Assembly: GCA_905182125.1 (NCBI GenBank)
Contig: CAJJAV010000030.1
Coordinates: 1-46,824 of the forward strand
Direction of reading: 5' to 3'
From: an uncultured Candidatus Poseidoniales archaeon
GTDB lineage: Archaea > Thermoplasmatota > Poseidoniia > Poseidoniales > Poseidoniaceae
Length of the DNA stretch: 46,824 nucleotides
Below are positions 16,487 through 25,358 of this stretch, piece after piece. The stretch's first letter is position 1. Each line of letters opens with the position of its first letter. The notes beneath the pieces are model-generated. The model saw only the letters and a program-made list of their open reading frames with translations. It searched no databases and was not told the DNA's origin. The position numbers and the translations under genes were made by a program.

Positions 16487-19400
16487 TCACAAGAAGTCAC
16501 TCAACGAAAGTTGCTTTGCCCGATCGTTGTTGAACAATGAGTCGACGCTGTCAGCTAACCATTCGACGTTTTGCTTGGTGTAATTGTCCACGCCATAGGT
16601 CGCCATAACGTGCTTCGTCACCTTGATGTATTTTCGAACCGCACCTTCCGAGACGGTCAGGGCGAGGTTTCCTCCACACAATCCCCCCTCGGTTTTGGTC
16701 ACGCCAACGCTGGCAAGCCCTTGGCCTGAGGCTTTCTTTGGCTGGATGCATTCACCAGCGATGGGCATCCGGCGGTAGGAATGAGCGCACTTGAGGCAGC
16801 GAATTTTCTGTCGCGCATATGCATTCATGTTGCCACGCAAATCTGGTAAAAAGTGAGAACGAACCACGCTTGAAGCGACGGTCCGCACATCGACGCCACG
16901 CAAACGATGCCCGAGATCTAATTGTCCGTTCATCTTGTCAATCATCGTGTCGAGGGTCTTGTAAGCAGAGAGAGCAGGTCCCGAGTCGATTGCTTTGCAA
17001 TCGTGGGTGTATCCGTAGCCTCGAACCGCAGCGATGCTTCCAAGTCGGCGCTCAACGAAATCCATTCGCTCAGAAATGGTCTTTGGATGTGGTTGACTCA
17101 ATGTGGTTTCGTAGAAGTCGCGTTCGTAGAACCAACCAGAATCGACATTGAGGGCTTCCTTATCCACTTCAGTGGGGTTCAATCGAGTGGTCAACACCAG
17201 TGGAGCGTCCATCAAACCACCGCGATTTGCAGGTAGAATTTCTCTGCTGAAGTTAAGCAACCCGTCCATCAGGAGCATGATCGCATCTTCATCACCGTCG
17301 CAATTCCGTCGCTTTGCTGCATGGAACAACGGGTGAGCATAGCCACCAGAGCAATCCGCCCAACCGATGATCCTGCTCAGCACTCCGCCAGATGTGTGAG
17401 GGGCGAGAGCACAGATGAGGTGGCCGACCAAATCATCTGGAGTGTTGACATTGTAGTACGGTTCCATGCCGTAAAATCTGACCAAGAGGTCATCGATGAA
17501 TTTCGCAGTGCGGACGAAGAAATCCCCAGCATTTTTGGCGACGATGAAGTCTTGCGGGAAGAGTTCCAACATCTGTTCTTCGTTTTCCAAAGGGGCTCCT
17601 TCGAAGTCGTGAGTGTAGCCGAGGGATTTGATTGTCTGCCAACTTACACCGATTTCTCGAGGCGTAAAGTGGGTGACGGGGACATCGCTCATGTCGTAGC
17701 GAACGGTGCCATCCCTGAACACCGGAAGTTCGAATTTTGCCCTCAAGAGGCCCTTTTCAATCGCTTCAGGTGTTTGATCTTTCGAGGCGAGTTTCTTCAT
17801 GCATTTCACCGCACGAGGAATGCGATCGAGGCCCAAACGGATGCGTGCATCTTCAAGAATGGTGTCGAGTCGAACCGATTGGATTTCACCGCGCCTTCGT
17901 CGCTTACTGTTCTCATTCTCACGCATTGCAGTCCGTCCTCTGCAATTGACTCCAACACGTTCTTGACCGTTGTCATCCAACAATCGGTGGTGGCAAATGA
18001 CAAATGGCGATTCTTTTCCACATTTTGAGCAAATACGCCGCCCCATCTGAACGCGAATGGTTTGCTTCTGCACGGCAATGGACATCAAGCGTTGATTTCC
18101 GCCGGTCAAATCGATGGGGAACAATGCATGGGTCATCGGGTTCATGATTCGAGGTGCAGCCTTCTCAGGGCGACCCATTCGACATCCGATTCGGACGGGG
18201 GCGGAATGCTCCCAGCGTAACTCCGAAATTTTTCGGACCTGAATCATGATTCCATCGACGTCGTGATCGTCTTCATTGATTTGAGCGGCAAGGTAACGCT
18301 CAGGATTATCGGGACCCGGGTCGGGAACTTCCTTGGCAGCTTCGCGCCCGACTTGGTCGGTTTCAGTAATACCCAATCCACGTTGTCTTGCGTCGGTTTC
18401 CGCCGCAATTCGCACCGTTGCTCTGGCGCTTTTGAGCTCAGCCTGGCGTTGCCGTTCAGCCACCAAGGTGACGTGGGCATCGCGCAATTCTTCGATGCGG
18501 GCTAGGAAACGGGCCTTTGCATCGACAATCCGAAGTGGTTTTTCACCCTCAAAACTGTACCCAAACCCTTCCAAGACAGCAGGCCAGCCAGAGGTGAGGA
18601 TCAAATCATCACCATCGTGGTGGTGGGCCAATCCAAGGATCATAGCCGCACCTTTGGCAAATCCATGCTGAACCAAAGTCCATGCTTCGGGTATTTCACC
18701 GCCAAACAAGGGTGGCAAAGGCCTCATGTCGGGACCTGGGATGGTGTGAACTTCGACGTCTTCGATGCTTTCGGGGCGCAACACATCCATAGCTGCGTGG
18801 CTCCAACCCGCTACGCCCTTGGCAATTCGTAGTTGCTTTTTCTCTGGAAGGGGGTAGGCTTGCAACCCTTCTTCTGCAACAATTTTGCCAAATTTCATCG
18901 TCCCTTGTTCTTCGATGTCTGCGCCTTCCAATAAAGTCAGAACGTTTGGTACCCATTCCAACGGGAGATCGAGGAACCACGGATTGTGAGGTGGGGGCAA
19001 GGAGGTTTTGTAACGCTGCGATATGCGTTTTGCTTGGGCCCATGTCGGGCGTAGTTGGCGCAGGTAATTGTGCCAGTGCCGGCGGTTGTGGAATTGTGCA
19101 TCAGGGTCGGGGGCGTCCTCGGGGTGAATGCCGGGAACGCCTTTTGGCGCTTGGCTGCGTTCAATATCCATGATATTGAGCGCATCTTTGACCGTTGTTT
19201 CATCATGCAATTCTTCGAGCAAATCACTTGCCCACCAATCGTCGCAATAGCCTGCAGGAACGAGGTTTTTGTTGTTCTCCATGAACTCGCCGTAGCCCAA
19301 GACCAATTCGCCATTGTCCCAGACCGAGCCGACCTTTGATCGAATTTGAGCGAAACTGGGAGCGTCATCTAAGCGCAAGAACCGCCCGTCTCTCAGAACC

Positions 19401-20608
19401 ACCCACGGGCCTTCCGTGTTATCTGAAGGGGTGATGGCACAAGCCTTCCCGGGGCGTTCGATTTTCATTTGAGTCCCGATGGTGATGAAATCGTCCATGG
19501 CCAACATCGAGGCTGTGTTGGTCGAGGCAGCAGCGAGGCCCGAGGGTCGGGCACGGCCGTAACGAAGACGGAAACCACCCGCTTCAAGAGGGGCGCCGAA
19601 CACCGGTCTTCCAGCGATGATATCTTTCATGAATTTGGTAATCTGCGGGACCTTTCTCGACTTGAAAACCGGGCCAGTGCCTTCGGAATCCTTTTCCTTT
19701 CCACGCTCAGCAAATTTGGTGATAAAGTCCCATCCAGGAATGTCCAACCGTTCGGTGTGCTTCTGAATCTTGGGAGCCTTGAGGCACAGTCCTTCTCCAA
19801 TCACCAACAGGACACCGCCGCGAATTCTTGGTTCGTCAATGTTACGAACACGACCGTATCCAGCGCATTCGATTTTTTCGGTCGATTCGCCGTTGATCAT
19901 GACAGGGCAGGCGCGGACAATCTCATCGATTTCAGCAGGGGATGGCCGGTATTGCAGGTTTCCACGGTACAATCCAAATTCTTCTTTGACGCGCTCCACT
20001 TCAGGGTCTGTCGGTTGGTAATGGCCAACGTTCAACTCGCGTCGAATCATGTCGGCAATCAAGACAGCAAGAGCTTGTGCCGTACCGCCGGCGGCACGAA
20101 TCGGGCCAGCGAAGTGGACCGACACGAATTGAGACCCGTCAACATTGTTGAGGAGGCGCACCTCGCTGATACCTTCGAGGGGAGCGACCAGTACGGCTTC
20201 GGTTAGGATCGCCAAACCGACGCGCAAACCCACATCGATGGCCGTGACAAGGTCATAGCCTTTTTCTCGAAAACCTCGAGCAACGGATTGCGCCATCATG
20301 ATTGAGGTAGTCTCACGGTCGTGTTCGGCCAACATTACGCGAATGTCATCTGCAACTTCGTAACCGTCGAGGTGTTCAATGAGTAATTTCTCAGTCCGCC
20401 CTGCGAGATCAGCAGCCCGTGGGATTTCGACGTACTCTTTGTGGTCGTAGCCTTTATTCCGGGCTTTTTCAGCGATGATGTAGGCTTCATCAGCGCGCTC
20501 ATCGAGCCATTCGTGGTAGGCGACCATTTCCGCTTCCAAACGAGCAACGTCAACACCTAACAGGGGGTTGTGACCCCTTGGTTGGCCTGGCACTCGTTCA
20601 GATGACAC
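16487..20608 (-). CDS. polC: DNA polymerase II (family D) large subunit DP2
   Basis: The 1373-residue catalytic subunit of the archaeal replicative polymerase PolD, which pairs with DP1. Seen are the N-terminal SVHFAGPIRAAGGTAQA segment, zinc-finger cysteine pairs (ICSKCGKES; IRCLKCAHSYRR) and the catalytic NCDGDEDAIMLLMD with D1104 and D1106. The downstream LNFSREILPANRGGLMDAPLVLT stretch is also typical. The last residues, QLSLSDFL, form a PCNA-binding PIP box at the extreme C-terminus. Length is ordinary for an intein-free DP2, and the catalytic motif is uninterrupted. The start is a GTG at 20608, supported by CAGGAG upstream. DP1 is not in the window. Confidence 0.96.
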   Translation of the reverse strand: MSSERVPGQPRGHNPLLGVDVARLEAEMVAYHEWLDERADEAYIIAEKARNKGYDHKEYVEIPRAADLAGRTEKLLIEHLDGYEVADDIRVMLAEHDRETTSIMMAQSVARGFREKGYDLVTAIDVGLRVGLAILTEAVLVAPLEGISEVRLLNNVDGSQFVSVHFAGPIRAAGGTAQALAVLIADMIRRELNVGHYQPTDPEVERVKEEFGLYRGNLQYRPSPAEIDEIVRACPVMINGESTEKIECAGYGRVRNIDEPRIRGGVLLVIGEGLCLKAPKIQKHTERLDIPGWDFITKFAERGKEKDSEGTGPVFKSRKVPQITKFMKDIIAGRPVFGAPLEAGGFRLRYGRARPSGLAAASTNTASMLAMDDFITIGTQMKIERPGKACAITPSDNTEGPWVVLRDGRFLRLDDAPSFAQIRSKVGSVWDNGELVLGYGEFMENNKNLVPAGYCDDWWASDLLEELHDETTVKDALNIMDIERSQAPKGVPGIHPEDAPDPDAQFHNRRHWHNYLRQLRPTWAQAKRISQRYKTSLPPPHNPWFLDLPLEWVPNVLTLLEGADIEEQGTMKFGKIVAEEGLQAYPLPEKKQLRIAKGVAGWSHAAMDVLRPESIEDVEVHTIPGPDMRPLPPLFGGEIPEAWTLVQHGFAKGAAMILGLAHHHDGDDLILTSGWPAVLEGFGYSFEGEKPLRIVDAKARFLARIEELRDAHVTLVAERQRQAELKSARATVRIAAETDARQRGLGITETDQVGREAAKEVPDPGPDNPERYLAAQINEDDHDVDGIMIQVRKISELRWEHSAPVRIGCRMGRPEKAAPRIMNPMTHALFPIDLTGGNQRLMSIAVQKQTIRVQMGRRICSKCGKESPFVICHHRLLDDNGQERVGVNCRGRTAMRENENSKRRRRGEIQSVRLDTILEDARIRLGLDRIPRAVKCMKKLASKDQTPEAIEKGLLRAKFELPVFRDGTVRYDMSDVPVTHFTPREIGVSWQTIKSLGYTHDFEGAPLENEEQMLELFPQDFIVAKNAGDFFVRTAKFIDDLLVRFYGMEPYYNVNTPDDLVGHLICALAPHTSGGVLSRIIGWADCSGGYAHPLFHAAKRRNCDGDEDAIMLLMDGLLNFSREILPANRGGLMDAPLVLTTRLNPTEVDKEALNVDSGWFYERDFYETTLSQPHPKTISERMDFVERRLGSIAAVRGYGYTHDCKAIDSGPALSAYKTLDTMIDKMNGQLDLGHRLRGVDVRTVASSVVRSHFLPDLRGNMNAYARQKIRCLKCAHSYRRMPIAGECIQPKKASGQGLASVGVTKTEGGLCGGNLALTVSEGAVRKYIKVTKHVMATYGVDNYTKQNVEWLADSVDSLFNNDRAKQLSLSDFL

Positions 20609-20637
20609 GGTTCTCCTGTAGTGCTTGCCGCCGACCG

Positions 20638-20645
20638 TTTATGAG
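20638..20645. promoter_or_regulatory. TATA-like element between polC and pyrE
   Basis: TTTATGAG lies about 23 bases before the pyrE ATG at 20664 (leaderless distance). Read on the other strand as CATAAA, it is about 30 bases from the polC GTG. It may serve both divergent genes. This is inferred from spacing. Confidence 0.4.
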
Positions 20646-20663
20646 AGGCGCGCCCGCATTTTG

Positions 20664-21326
20664 ATGAGAAAAACTTCAGCCACGACGGAAGGAAAGTTCA
20701 TTTCCGATGGTGCCGACCGTTTGACGATGACCGTCCACTCCTCCCTTCGAGCCCACGCCCGATGGCCCCGTCTTGTCGAGCTTGTTCGAGAACTTGCTTT
20801 CATCGATGGTGGCAACGACGAAGCATTTACGCTCGCAAGCGGCCGAACATCGCGCTGGTTTTTCGATACCAAGCCAGTGATGATGCACCCCGAATCGACC
20901 CATTTACTCGGGGAACTTTTCAACCTTCGAATGGACGCACTTGGGGCGGACTTTGTCGGAGGGTTGGAACTCGGTGCTGTCCCCCTCACCGCTATCGCAG
21001 TCACCGCATCACCCGCTGACTCCCCCCGACTCGGCTTCATGGTCCGAAAGGAACCCAAAGGGCGAGGCGGCCGAAAAACGAACAACCCTCCCGGGATTGA
21101 AGGCTCCCCTCTCTCAGGAGGCGGGACCATTGTCATTGTCGAAGATGTCACAACAACAGGCGGTTCGGCTATCAAAGCGGTTGAGCGAATTCACAATGAT
21201 ACAACCTGCAAAGTCATTGGTGTCATCAGCATCGTCGATCGGGAAGAAGGCGCAGCAGAAGCCTTTGCTAACGCAGGAATTCACTTTGAAAGCATCATGA
21301 CCCGTTCTGATGTCGCCGTCCAATGA
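20664..21326 (+). CDS. pyrE: Orotate phosphoribosyltransferase
   Basis: This 220-residue enzyme joins orotate to PRPP to give OMP in pyrimidine synthesis. The PRPP-binding motif TIVIVEDVTTTGGSA (about residues 154-168) is complete. Earlier come FTLASGRTSRWFFDTK and the DFVGGLELGAVPLT loop, and the catalytic-loop RKEPKGRGGRK is present. I chose ATG 20664 because of the upstream TATA-like element; TTG 20625 and ATG 20727 are alternatives, and the family core begins after 20727. It is divergent from polC and lies 9 bases upstream of a methyltransferase gene on the same strand, so those two are probably co-transcribed. Confidence 0.9.
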   Translation: MRKTSATTEGKFISDGADRLTMTVHSSLRAHARWPRLVELVRELAFIDGGNDEAFTLASGRTSRWFFDTKPVMMHPESTHLLGELFNLRMDALGADFVGGLELGAVPLTAIAVTASPADSPRLGFMVRKEPKGRGGRKTNNPPGIEGSPLSGGGTIVIVEDVTTTGGSAIKAVERIHNDTTCKVIGVISIVDREEGAAEAFANAGIHFESIMTRSDVAVQ

Positions 21327-21335
21327 GGGCTTGCT

Positions 21336-22631
21336 ATGCCAAAGATCCTCAACCCCGCCGATGCCTCAGCCGAAGGTTTGAACGAATCAGCACCTGATTC
21401 AACGGCTCCAGCAGGCATGGTGTTCTACCACGCCAGTGAAGGAAAACCCCTAGCAACCCCGTGGCAAGTGGCTCTCATTCGTTCACAATTGCTCGCCAGA
21501 GCCGCCCTGCCAGAAGGCATGATTTTGGATTGCGCCTGTGGTAGTGGCATACAACTCGCAGCCCACGCATCGGTTTTGCAACGCCCAGCCATCGGCGTTG
21601 AACTCGATCCACGACGGGCTCAAGCAAGTGCGATGAACCTCCACACGATTGCATCACAAAGGAATGAACTCGACGCCGAACGTATGCTTACGACCCGTGT
21701 TGTGGTCGGGGATGGTAGAGACGGCGCAGGTATCCTGTCGGCCTTGAAAGAAGGCCTCGGCCTTGAAGAACTGCCGAAAATCGCGCTCTTGCATTTGGAC
21801 CCTGCCCGCCCTCGCAACAGCCGCACACACGGTCTTGATGAAATGGAACCGAGGCTGGACGAAGTCTTTGCCGGATGGGCCCCTTACCTGAAAGAAGGGC
21901 GCACCGGACCTGCCCTACTGCTCGACCTATCGCCTCGCCTGACCCATGAACAACGCCTCGAAGTTGAGGCATTCGTCGATCTTTCTTGGCCAGGTCTTCT
22001 CCGTACATGGGTGTGGACTTCTCGAGGCCGAGGCCGCGTCGATCGATTGGCTCTGTGGCTTGGCAGTGCGGCTGAAGAGGGTGTTGCCCGTCGTTTCGTA
22101 CGCGTTCCACCTACGCTTGGTACCGAGCCGACCCTTGTTGCGGGCGGTCGCCGTTTAGTGAACGGGTCAGGCCACCCAGTGCAAGTCAACCGCCCCCCAC
22201 GCCGAGGGGAACGAATCAGCATCCTTGATGCGGCCCTTGTTGAAAGCGGACTGGCAGAGGATTGGCTCAAGCGAGTCACGAAATCTGAAAAAATAGGATG
22301 GAGCGTCGTCGAAGGCCGCCGGCCGCAAATCCATCACGACCACCCGCTCCGTTTGGAAGACCCCGCCGATCGGTTGCTCGTCCAAGCGACAGGTCGCGTT
22401 GTGGCCTTGGCGCGAATGGCGCTCTCCGTTACACACGTGGATCGTTTGGTCGAAGTCCTGCTTGAACATGACATTCGCAGCTTGACAGTCCGCGCCACAC
22501 TCCCGCCCGAAGTGCAACCCAAAGTGCAGGGAGCGATCGATCGCCAGTTGGCTCGAAGAAGCGGTCGAAGAGACGCCTTCCTCGTTCAGCAGCCAGGTGA
22601 TGAAATGTTACTGATTTGCATCGCCGAATAA
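21336..22631 (+). CDS. Class I SAM methyltransferase with THUMP-like C-terminal domain
   Basis: The 431-residue product has a Rossmann methyltransferase core with motif I LDCACGSGIQ (near residue 65) and an acidic strand end GVELDPRRA, followed by LLHLDPARPRNSRTHG. The C-terminal third (from about residue 290) resembles the THUMP-like domain found fused to this type of methyltransferase. This suggests that RNA, perhaps tRNA or rRNA, is the substrate; the exact site is unknown. The N-terminal FYHASEGKPLATPWQVALIRSQ stretch is also typical. It follows pyrE by 9 bases and ends 153 bases before the ribosomal-protein operon. Confidence 0.8.
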   Translation: MPKILNPADASAEGLNESAPDSTAPAGMVFYHASEGKPLATPWQVALIRSQLLARAALPEGMILDCACGSGIQLAAHASVLQRPAIGVELDPRRAQASAMNLHTIASQRNELDAERMLTTRVVVGDGRDGAGILSALKEGLGLEELPKIALLHLDPARPRNSRTHGLDEMEPRLDEVFAGWAPYLKEGRTGPALLLDLSPRLTHEQRLEVEAFVDLSWPGLLRTWVWTSRGRGRVDRLALWLGSAAEEGVARRFVRVPPTLGTEPTLVAGGRRLVNGSGHPVQVNRPPRRGERISILDAALVESGLAEDWLKRVTKSEKIGWSVVEGRRPQIHHDHPLRLEDPADRLLVQATGRVVALARMALSVTHVDRLVEVLLEHDIRSLTVRATLPPEVQPKVQGAIDRQLARRSGRRDAFLVQQPGDEMLLICIAE

Positions 22632-22716
22632 GCCATTTTTACTTCAGGACCCCCCCTCAACGTATCAAATCCGGACAATCTCGCTCTCAGTATCACAATG
22701 AGCGCGTCGCGGTCTT

Positions 22717-22722
22717 GATATA
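22717..22722 (+). promoter_or_regulatory. TATA box of the uS13-uS4-uS11-rpo3 operon
   Basis: GATATA sits 63 bases before the uS13 ATG, in a 153-base intergenic region. Transcription would start near 22745, leaving a leader of about 40 bases that ends in AAGGTGA, a good ribosome-binding site. This operon, unlike many genes here, appears to have a leader. The intergenic region otherwise shows only a short T-run just after the methyltransferase stop. Confidence 0.5.
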
Positions 22723-22784
22723 GGGGTGGTTAGGTCGGGAAACTTGCTTGACACTACTGTGTTGAGGTTGAAGGTGAACCAACT

Positions 22785-23252
22785 ATGGCACGACCCAAGG
22801 AAGAAGATTTAGGAGAAGATTTCTCATATATCCTGCGTATGGCAGATACCGATATGGATGGTCTAAAGACCCTCTCAACGGCATTGACCTCGGTCAAAGG
22901 CGTCGGTCCTCGCACTGCGGTTCAGATCTGTAAGAACACTGGATTCTCACCTTTCTCCCTCGCCGGCCACCTCTCAACAGAAGAACAAGAAACACTCCGC
23001 CTCGCTATCGAAGGCTACGCAGAAACAGTTCCTCTCTGGATGCTCAACCGTCAACGTGACATTGAGACTGGCGACGAACTCCACCTCACCGGTCAACAAG
23101 TTACGTTGACCTTGAAAGACGATATCGACCGTCTTCGTACCATGAAGTGCTACCGTGGTGTTCGCCACGCTAGCGGCAACAAGGTCCGTGGACAGCGCGG
23201 CCGTTCGAACGGTCGTGGAGGCCTCACACTCGGTGTGAAGCGAAGTAAGTGA
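22785..23252 (+). CDS. rps13: 30S ribosomal protein uS13
   Basis: This 155-residue protein sits in the head of the small subunit and touches the P-site tRNA and uL5. The start of the conserved region (FSYILRMADTDMDG) and the helix-two-turns-helix TALTSVKGVGPRTAVQIC are present. The basic C-terminal signature CYRGVRHASGNKVRGQR is also seen, followed by an archaeal-type KRSK tail. It opens the conserved archaeal order uS13-uS4-uS11-Rpo3. A ribosome site (AAGGTGA) lies about 8 bases upstream of the ATG. Confidence 0.97.
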   Translation: MARPKEEDLGEDFSYILRMADTDMDGLKTLSTALTSVKGVGPRTAVQICKNTGFSPFSLAGHLSTEEQETLRLAIEGYAETVPLWMLNRQRDIETGDELHLTGQQVTLTLKDDIDRLRTMKCYRGVRHASGNKVRGQRGRSNGRGGLTLGVKRSK

Positions 23253-23268
23253 TTTGGAGGGATGATGA

Positions 23269-23943
23269 ATGGGAGAACCAAAGTTTGCACGCCCGAAGTT
23301 CGACACACCTTCCCACCCGTGGAAGGCTGAACGTATTGAAGAAGAACACGCGATTCAGAAGAATCACGGTCTCAAGAACATGCGAGAAATCTGGAAGGCC
23401 AAGTCTCAACTTCGCCGACATCGACGTCAGGCTATGCGCTTGATTGGTATGTCCGATGACAGCATCGCTCACTCAAAGCGCGAGATGGAAGATTTGACCC
23501 GCTCCCTTCACAACAAGGGATTGATCACCGCCGATGCTTCGCTTGACGACATTCTTTCGCTCGGCACCGAAGATATCCTCAACCGCCGACTCCAAGCACA
23601 GGTCTACTACAAGGGACTTGCAACGACCATGAAGCAAGCTCGCCAACTCGTGACCCACGGTCACATTTGCATCGGGGACCAAAAGGTCACCATCCCTTCC
23701 TACCCGGTCAACCGTGATGAAGAAGAGCAAATCAAATACCACATTTCCTCTGACTTGAACGACGAAGACCACTACATCCGCAAGGCAATTGACGGACGCG
23801 CTTCTTCCGCAGAGTACGCTGTTGAAACCGAAGAAGTTGATCCAGAAGCAACACCTGCTTTCGCTGCTGAAGTGAAGGAAGCTGCAGCCGCAGCACCTTC
23901 TGCTGAAGCCGAAACCACTGAACCCGCCGGAGGTGACGAGTGA
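23269..23943 (+). CDS. rps4: 30S ribosomal protein uS4
   Basis: This 224-residue protein is a primary 16S rRNA-binding protein and assembly initiator. The archaeal N-terminus ([15 protein letters not shown]) and the S4 RNA-binding domain ([39 protein letters not shown]) are clear. The last 45 residues are an acidic, Ala/Glu-rich tail ([21 protein letters not shown]), longer than in most archaeal uS4 and probably flexible. A GGAGG ribosome site at 23256 selects the ATG at 23269 over nearby ATGs at 23262 and 23265. The stop overlaps the uS11 start by one base (TGATG). Confidence 0.96.
   Translation: MGEPKFARPKFDTPSHPWKAERIEEEHAIQKNHGLKNMREIWKAKSQLRRHRRQAMRLIGMSDDSIAHSKREMEDLTRSLHNKGLITADASLDDILSLGTEDILNRRLQAQVYYKGLATTMKQARQLVTHGHICIGDQKVTIPSYPVNRDEEEQIKYHISSDLNDEDHYIRKAIDGRASSAEYAVETEEVDPEATPAFAAEVKEAAAAAPSAEAETTEPAGGDE
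23929..23936 (+). promoter_or_regulatory. Full-length Shine-Dalgarno of uS11
   Basis: GGAGGTGA inside the end of uS4 is a full match to the usual anti-Shine-Dalgarno sequence, 6 bases before the ATG at 23943. It decides that start over the GTG at 23940 and indicates translational coupling with uS4. Confidence 0.8.
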
Positions 23944-24326
23944 TGTCCCGCCGTGCAATTATCAACATCTTCAGTTCCTACAATAACATCCTCATGACAG
24001 CGACCGATCTTACCGGTGCTGAAACCATCACGACCTGCTCTGGCGGTCAAGTGGTCAAGTCCTCCAAGGACAGTGGCGGTCAATTCGCAGCCACCCGTGC
24101 TGCAGAAAAGATGGCTGATACTCTGAAGGAAAAGGAATTCACTCAACTCATCATCAAGTACCGTGCACCTGGCGGCAACTTGTCGAACAACACCGGTCCT
24201 GGCGCACAAGCCGCCATCCGAGCACTCACCCGTGCTGGAATGACCATCACTCGAATCGAAGACGTGACGCCAATTGCTCACGACGGTACCAAGAGCAAAG
24301 GTGGCCGCCGTGGCCGCCGTGTCTGA
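23943..24326 (+). CDS. rps11: 30S ribosomal protein uS11
   Basis: This 127-residue platform protein contacts 16S rRNA near the E and P sites. Family features include the N-terminal [21 protein letters not shown], the [17 protein letters not shown] strand and the conserved [23 protein letters not shown]. The C-terminus is [21 protein letters not shown]. The start at 23943 overlaps the uS4 stop by one base and is preceded by a complete Shine-Dalgarno sequence. It is the third gene of the operon, 18 bases before rpo3. Confidence 0.97.
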   Translation: MSRRAIINIFSSYNNILMTATDLTGAETITTCSGGQVVKSSKDSGGQFAATRAAEKMADTLKEKEFTQLIIKYRAPGGNLSNNTGPGAQAAIRALTRAGMTITRIEDVTPIAHDGTKSKGGRRGRRV

Positions 24327-24344
24327 TGTTAAAGGTGGATTAAA

Positions 24345-25277
24345 ATGGAAGCAAAGATTGTTGAAGGCTGGCCTCAAGGGAATGCAATTCGCATTCTGTT
24401 GACCAAAACAGACGCTGCACAAGTGAACGCAATTCGCCGTGCTCTAATCGCAGATGTACCAAAGCTCGCGATCAACCGCGTGGATTTCTCCCAAGGTGTC
24501 AATCAAGACAACAAAGGCGAAGTTCTCGAATCGGTCAACGTGTTGCCTGACGAAACCATCGCTCACCGCTTGGCCATGATCCCGGTCCCAACCTTCCCAG
24601 AAGAAGGCATCCACTTCTCAGACGCATGCCCAAATTGCATCGATCTCGCTGAAGAATCCAAGGGCTGCCCATCTTGCCAAGTGTTGTACTCTCTTTCCGC
24701 TCGCGGACCAACCGCAGACGCAGACGAAGATTACAAGACCGTTTACGCTGGAGACCTGACCACCATCTCCGACCAAATGTTTGACATTCGTGACGAACAC
24801 AAGCGCATTCCTTTGACCATCTTGTCGAAAGGACAGTTCCTCGAATTCTATGCCTTCGCCACCCTTGGCCGAGGACGAGACCACGCTAAGTGGGCCTCTG
24901 CAGGAGCCATTGGATTCCGACCACAACTCATCGCTACCCTCAACAAGCCAAAGAAGGCAGAAGTTCTCTTCAAGCTTGGATTGAAAACAACCGATGGAAA
25001 GGATATCAACGCCAAGTTGTTTGGAAAGGACAAGACTGTCACTGACATCAACCATGTCATCGACCTCGAAGCCGCTCTTCACCAAGTTGGTCCAGGTACT
25101 GACCGCGACCTTGAATTTGCAGACGCCATTACTCTTGAAGAAGTTGAGCATGCCTATGTGTTCTCGTTCGAAACTGATGGAAGTCTTTCTCCACAGCAAG
25201 CCTTCAACGGCGCAATGGACGAACTTCAGGCTCGGTTCGAGAACCTGACCGTCGACATTGAGCGAGCCTTCGCTTGA
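24345..25277 (+). CDS. rpo3: DNA-directed RNA polymerase subunit D (Rpo3)
   Basis: The 310-residue homologue of Rpb3/alpha forms the assembly platform of archaeal RNA polymerase with Rpo11. The dimerisation start is visible (NAIRILLTKTDAAQVNAIRRALIADVPKLAI), followed by the insertion domain and the return to the platform (FSFETDGSLSPQQAFNGAMDELQ). In the insertion domain C95, C98, C108 and C111 form CxxC-x9-CxxC, the likely zinc-binding loop equivalent to that of Rpb3. No extra cysteine cluster for the Fe-S domain of some archaea is seen. At 310 residues it is somewhat longer than typical archaeal subunit D. GGTGG upstream supports the start. Confidence 0.95.
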   Translation: MEAKIVEGWPQGNAIRILLTKTDAAQVNAIRRALIADVPKLAINRVDFSQGVNQDNKGEVLESVNVLPDETIAHRLAMIPVPTFPEEGIHFSDACPNCIDLAEESKGCPSCQVLYSLSARGPTADADEDYKTVYAGDLTTISDQMFDIRDEHKRIPLTILSKGQFLEFYAFATLGRGRDHAKWASAGAIGFRPQLIATLNKPKKAEVLFKLGLKTTDGKDINAKLFGKDKTVTDINHVIDLEAALHQVGPGTDRDLEFADAITLEEVEHAYVFSFETDGSLSPQQAFNGAMDELQARFENLTVDIERAFA

Positions 25278-25327
25278 AGTCAATCCCATTCTGGGCCGTA
25301 TCGCTGAATGTGACACTCCATCCGAGG

Positions 25328-25335
25328 TTTCATAA
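25328..25335 (+). promoter_or_regulatory. TATA-like element for the 1250-residue surface protein
   Basis: TTCATAAC lies about 27 bases before the ATG at 25359, consistent with a separate, nearly leaderless transcript independent of the ribosomal-protein operon. This is inferred from spacing. Confidence 0.35.
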
Positions 25336-25358
25336 CGGAGCATGATGAGCGTTTTCTT

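Noticed and set aside
17321-18028. Plus-strand open frame of 235 codons within polC
   Set aside because: It is antisense to the DP2 catalytic and zinc-finger region; no family signature or promoter.
19469-20206. Plus-strand open frame of 245 codons within polC
   Set aside because: It is antisense to well-conserved DP2 sequence, and its product has no recognisable domain.
16487-20608. Possible intein in polC
   Set aside because: The length is normal for DP2, the catalytic motif is continuous, and no splicing-type Cys/Ser start or HN end was seen.
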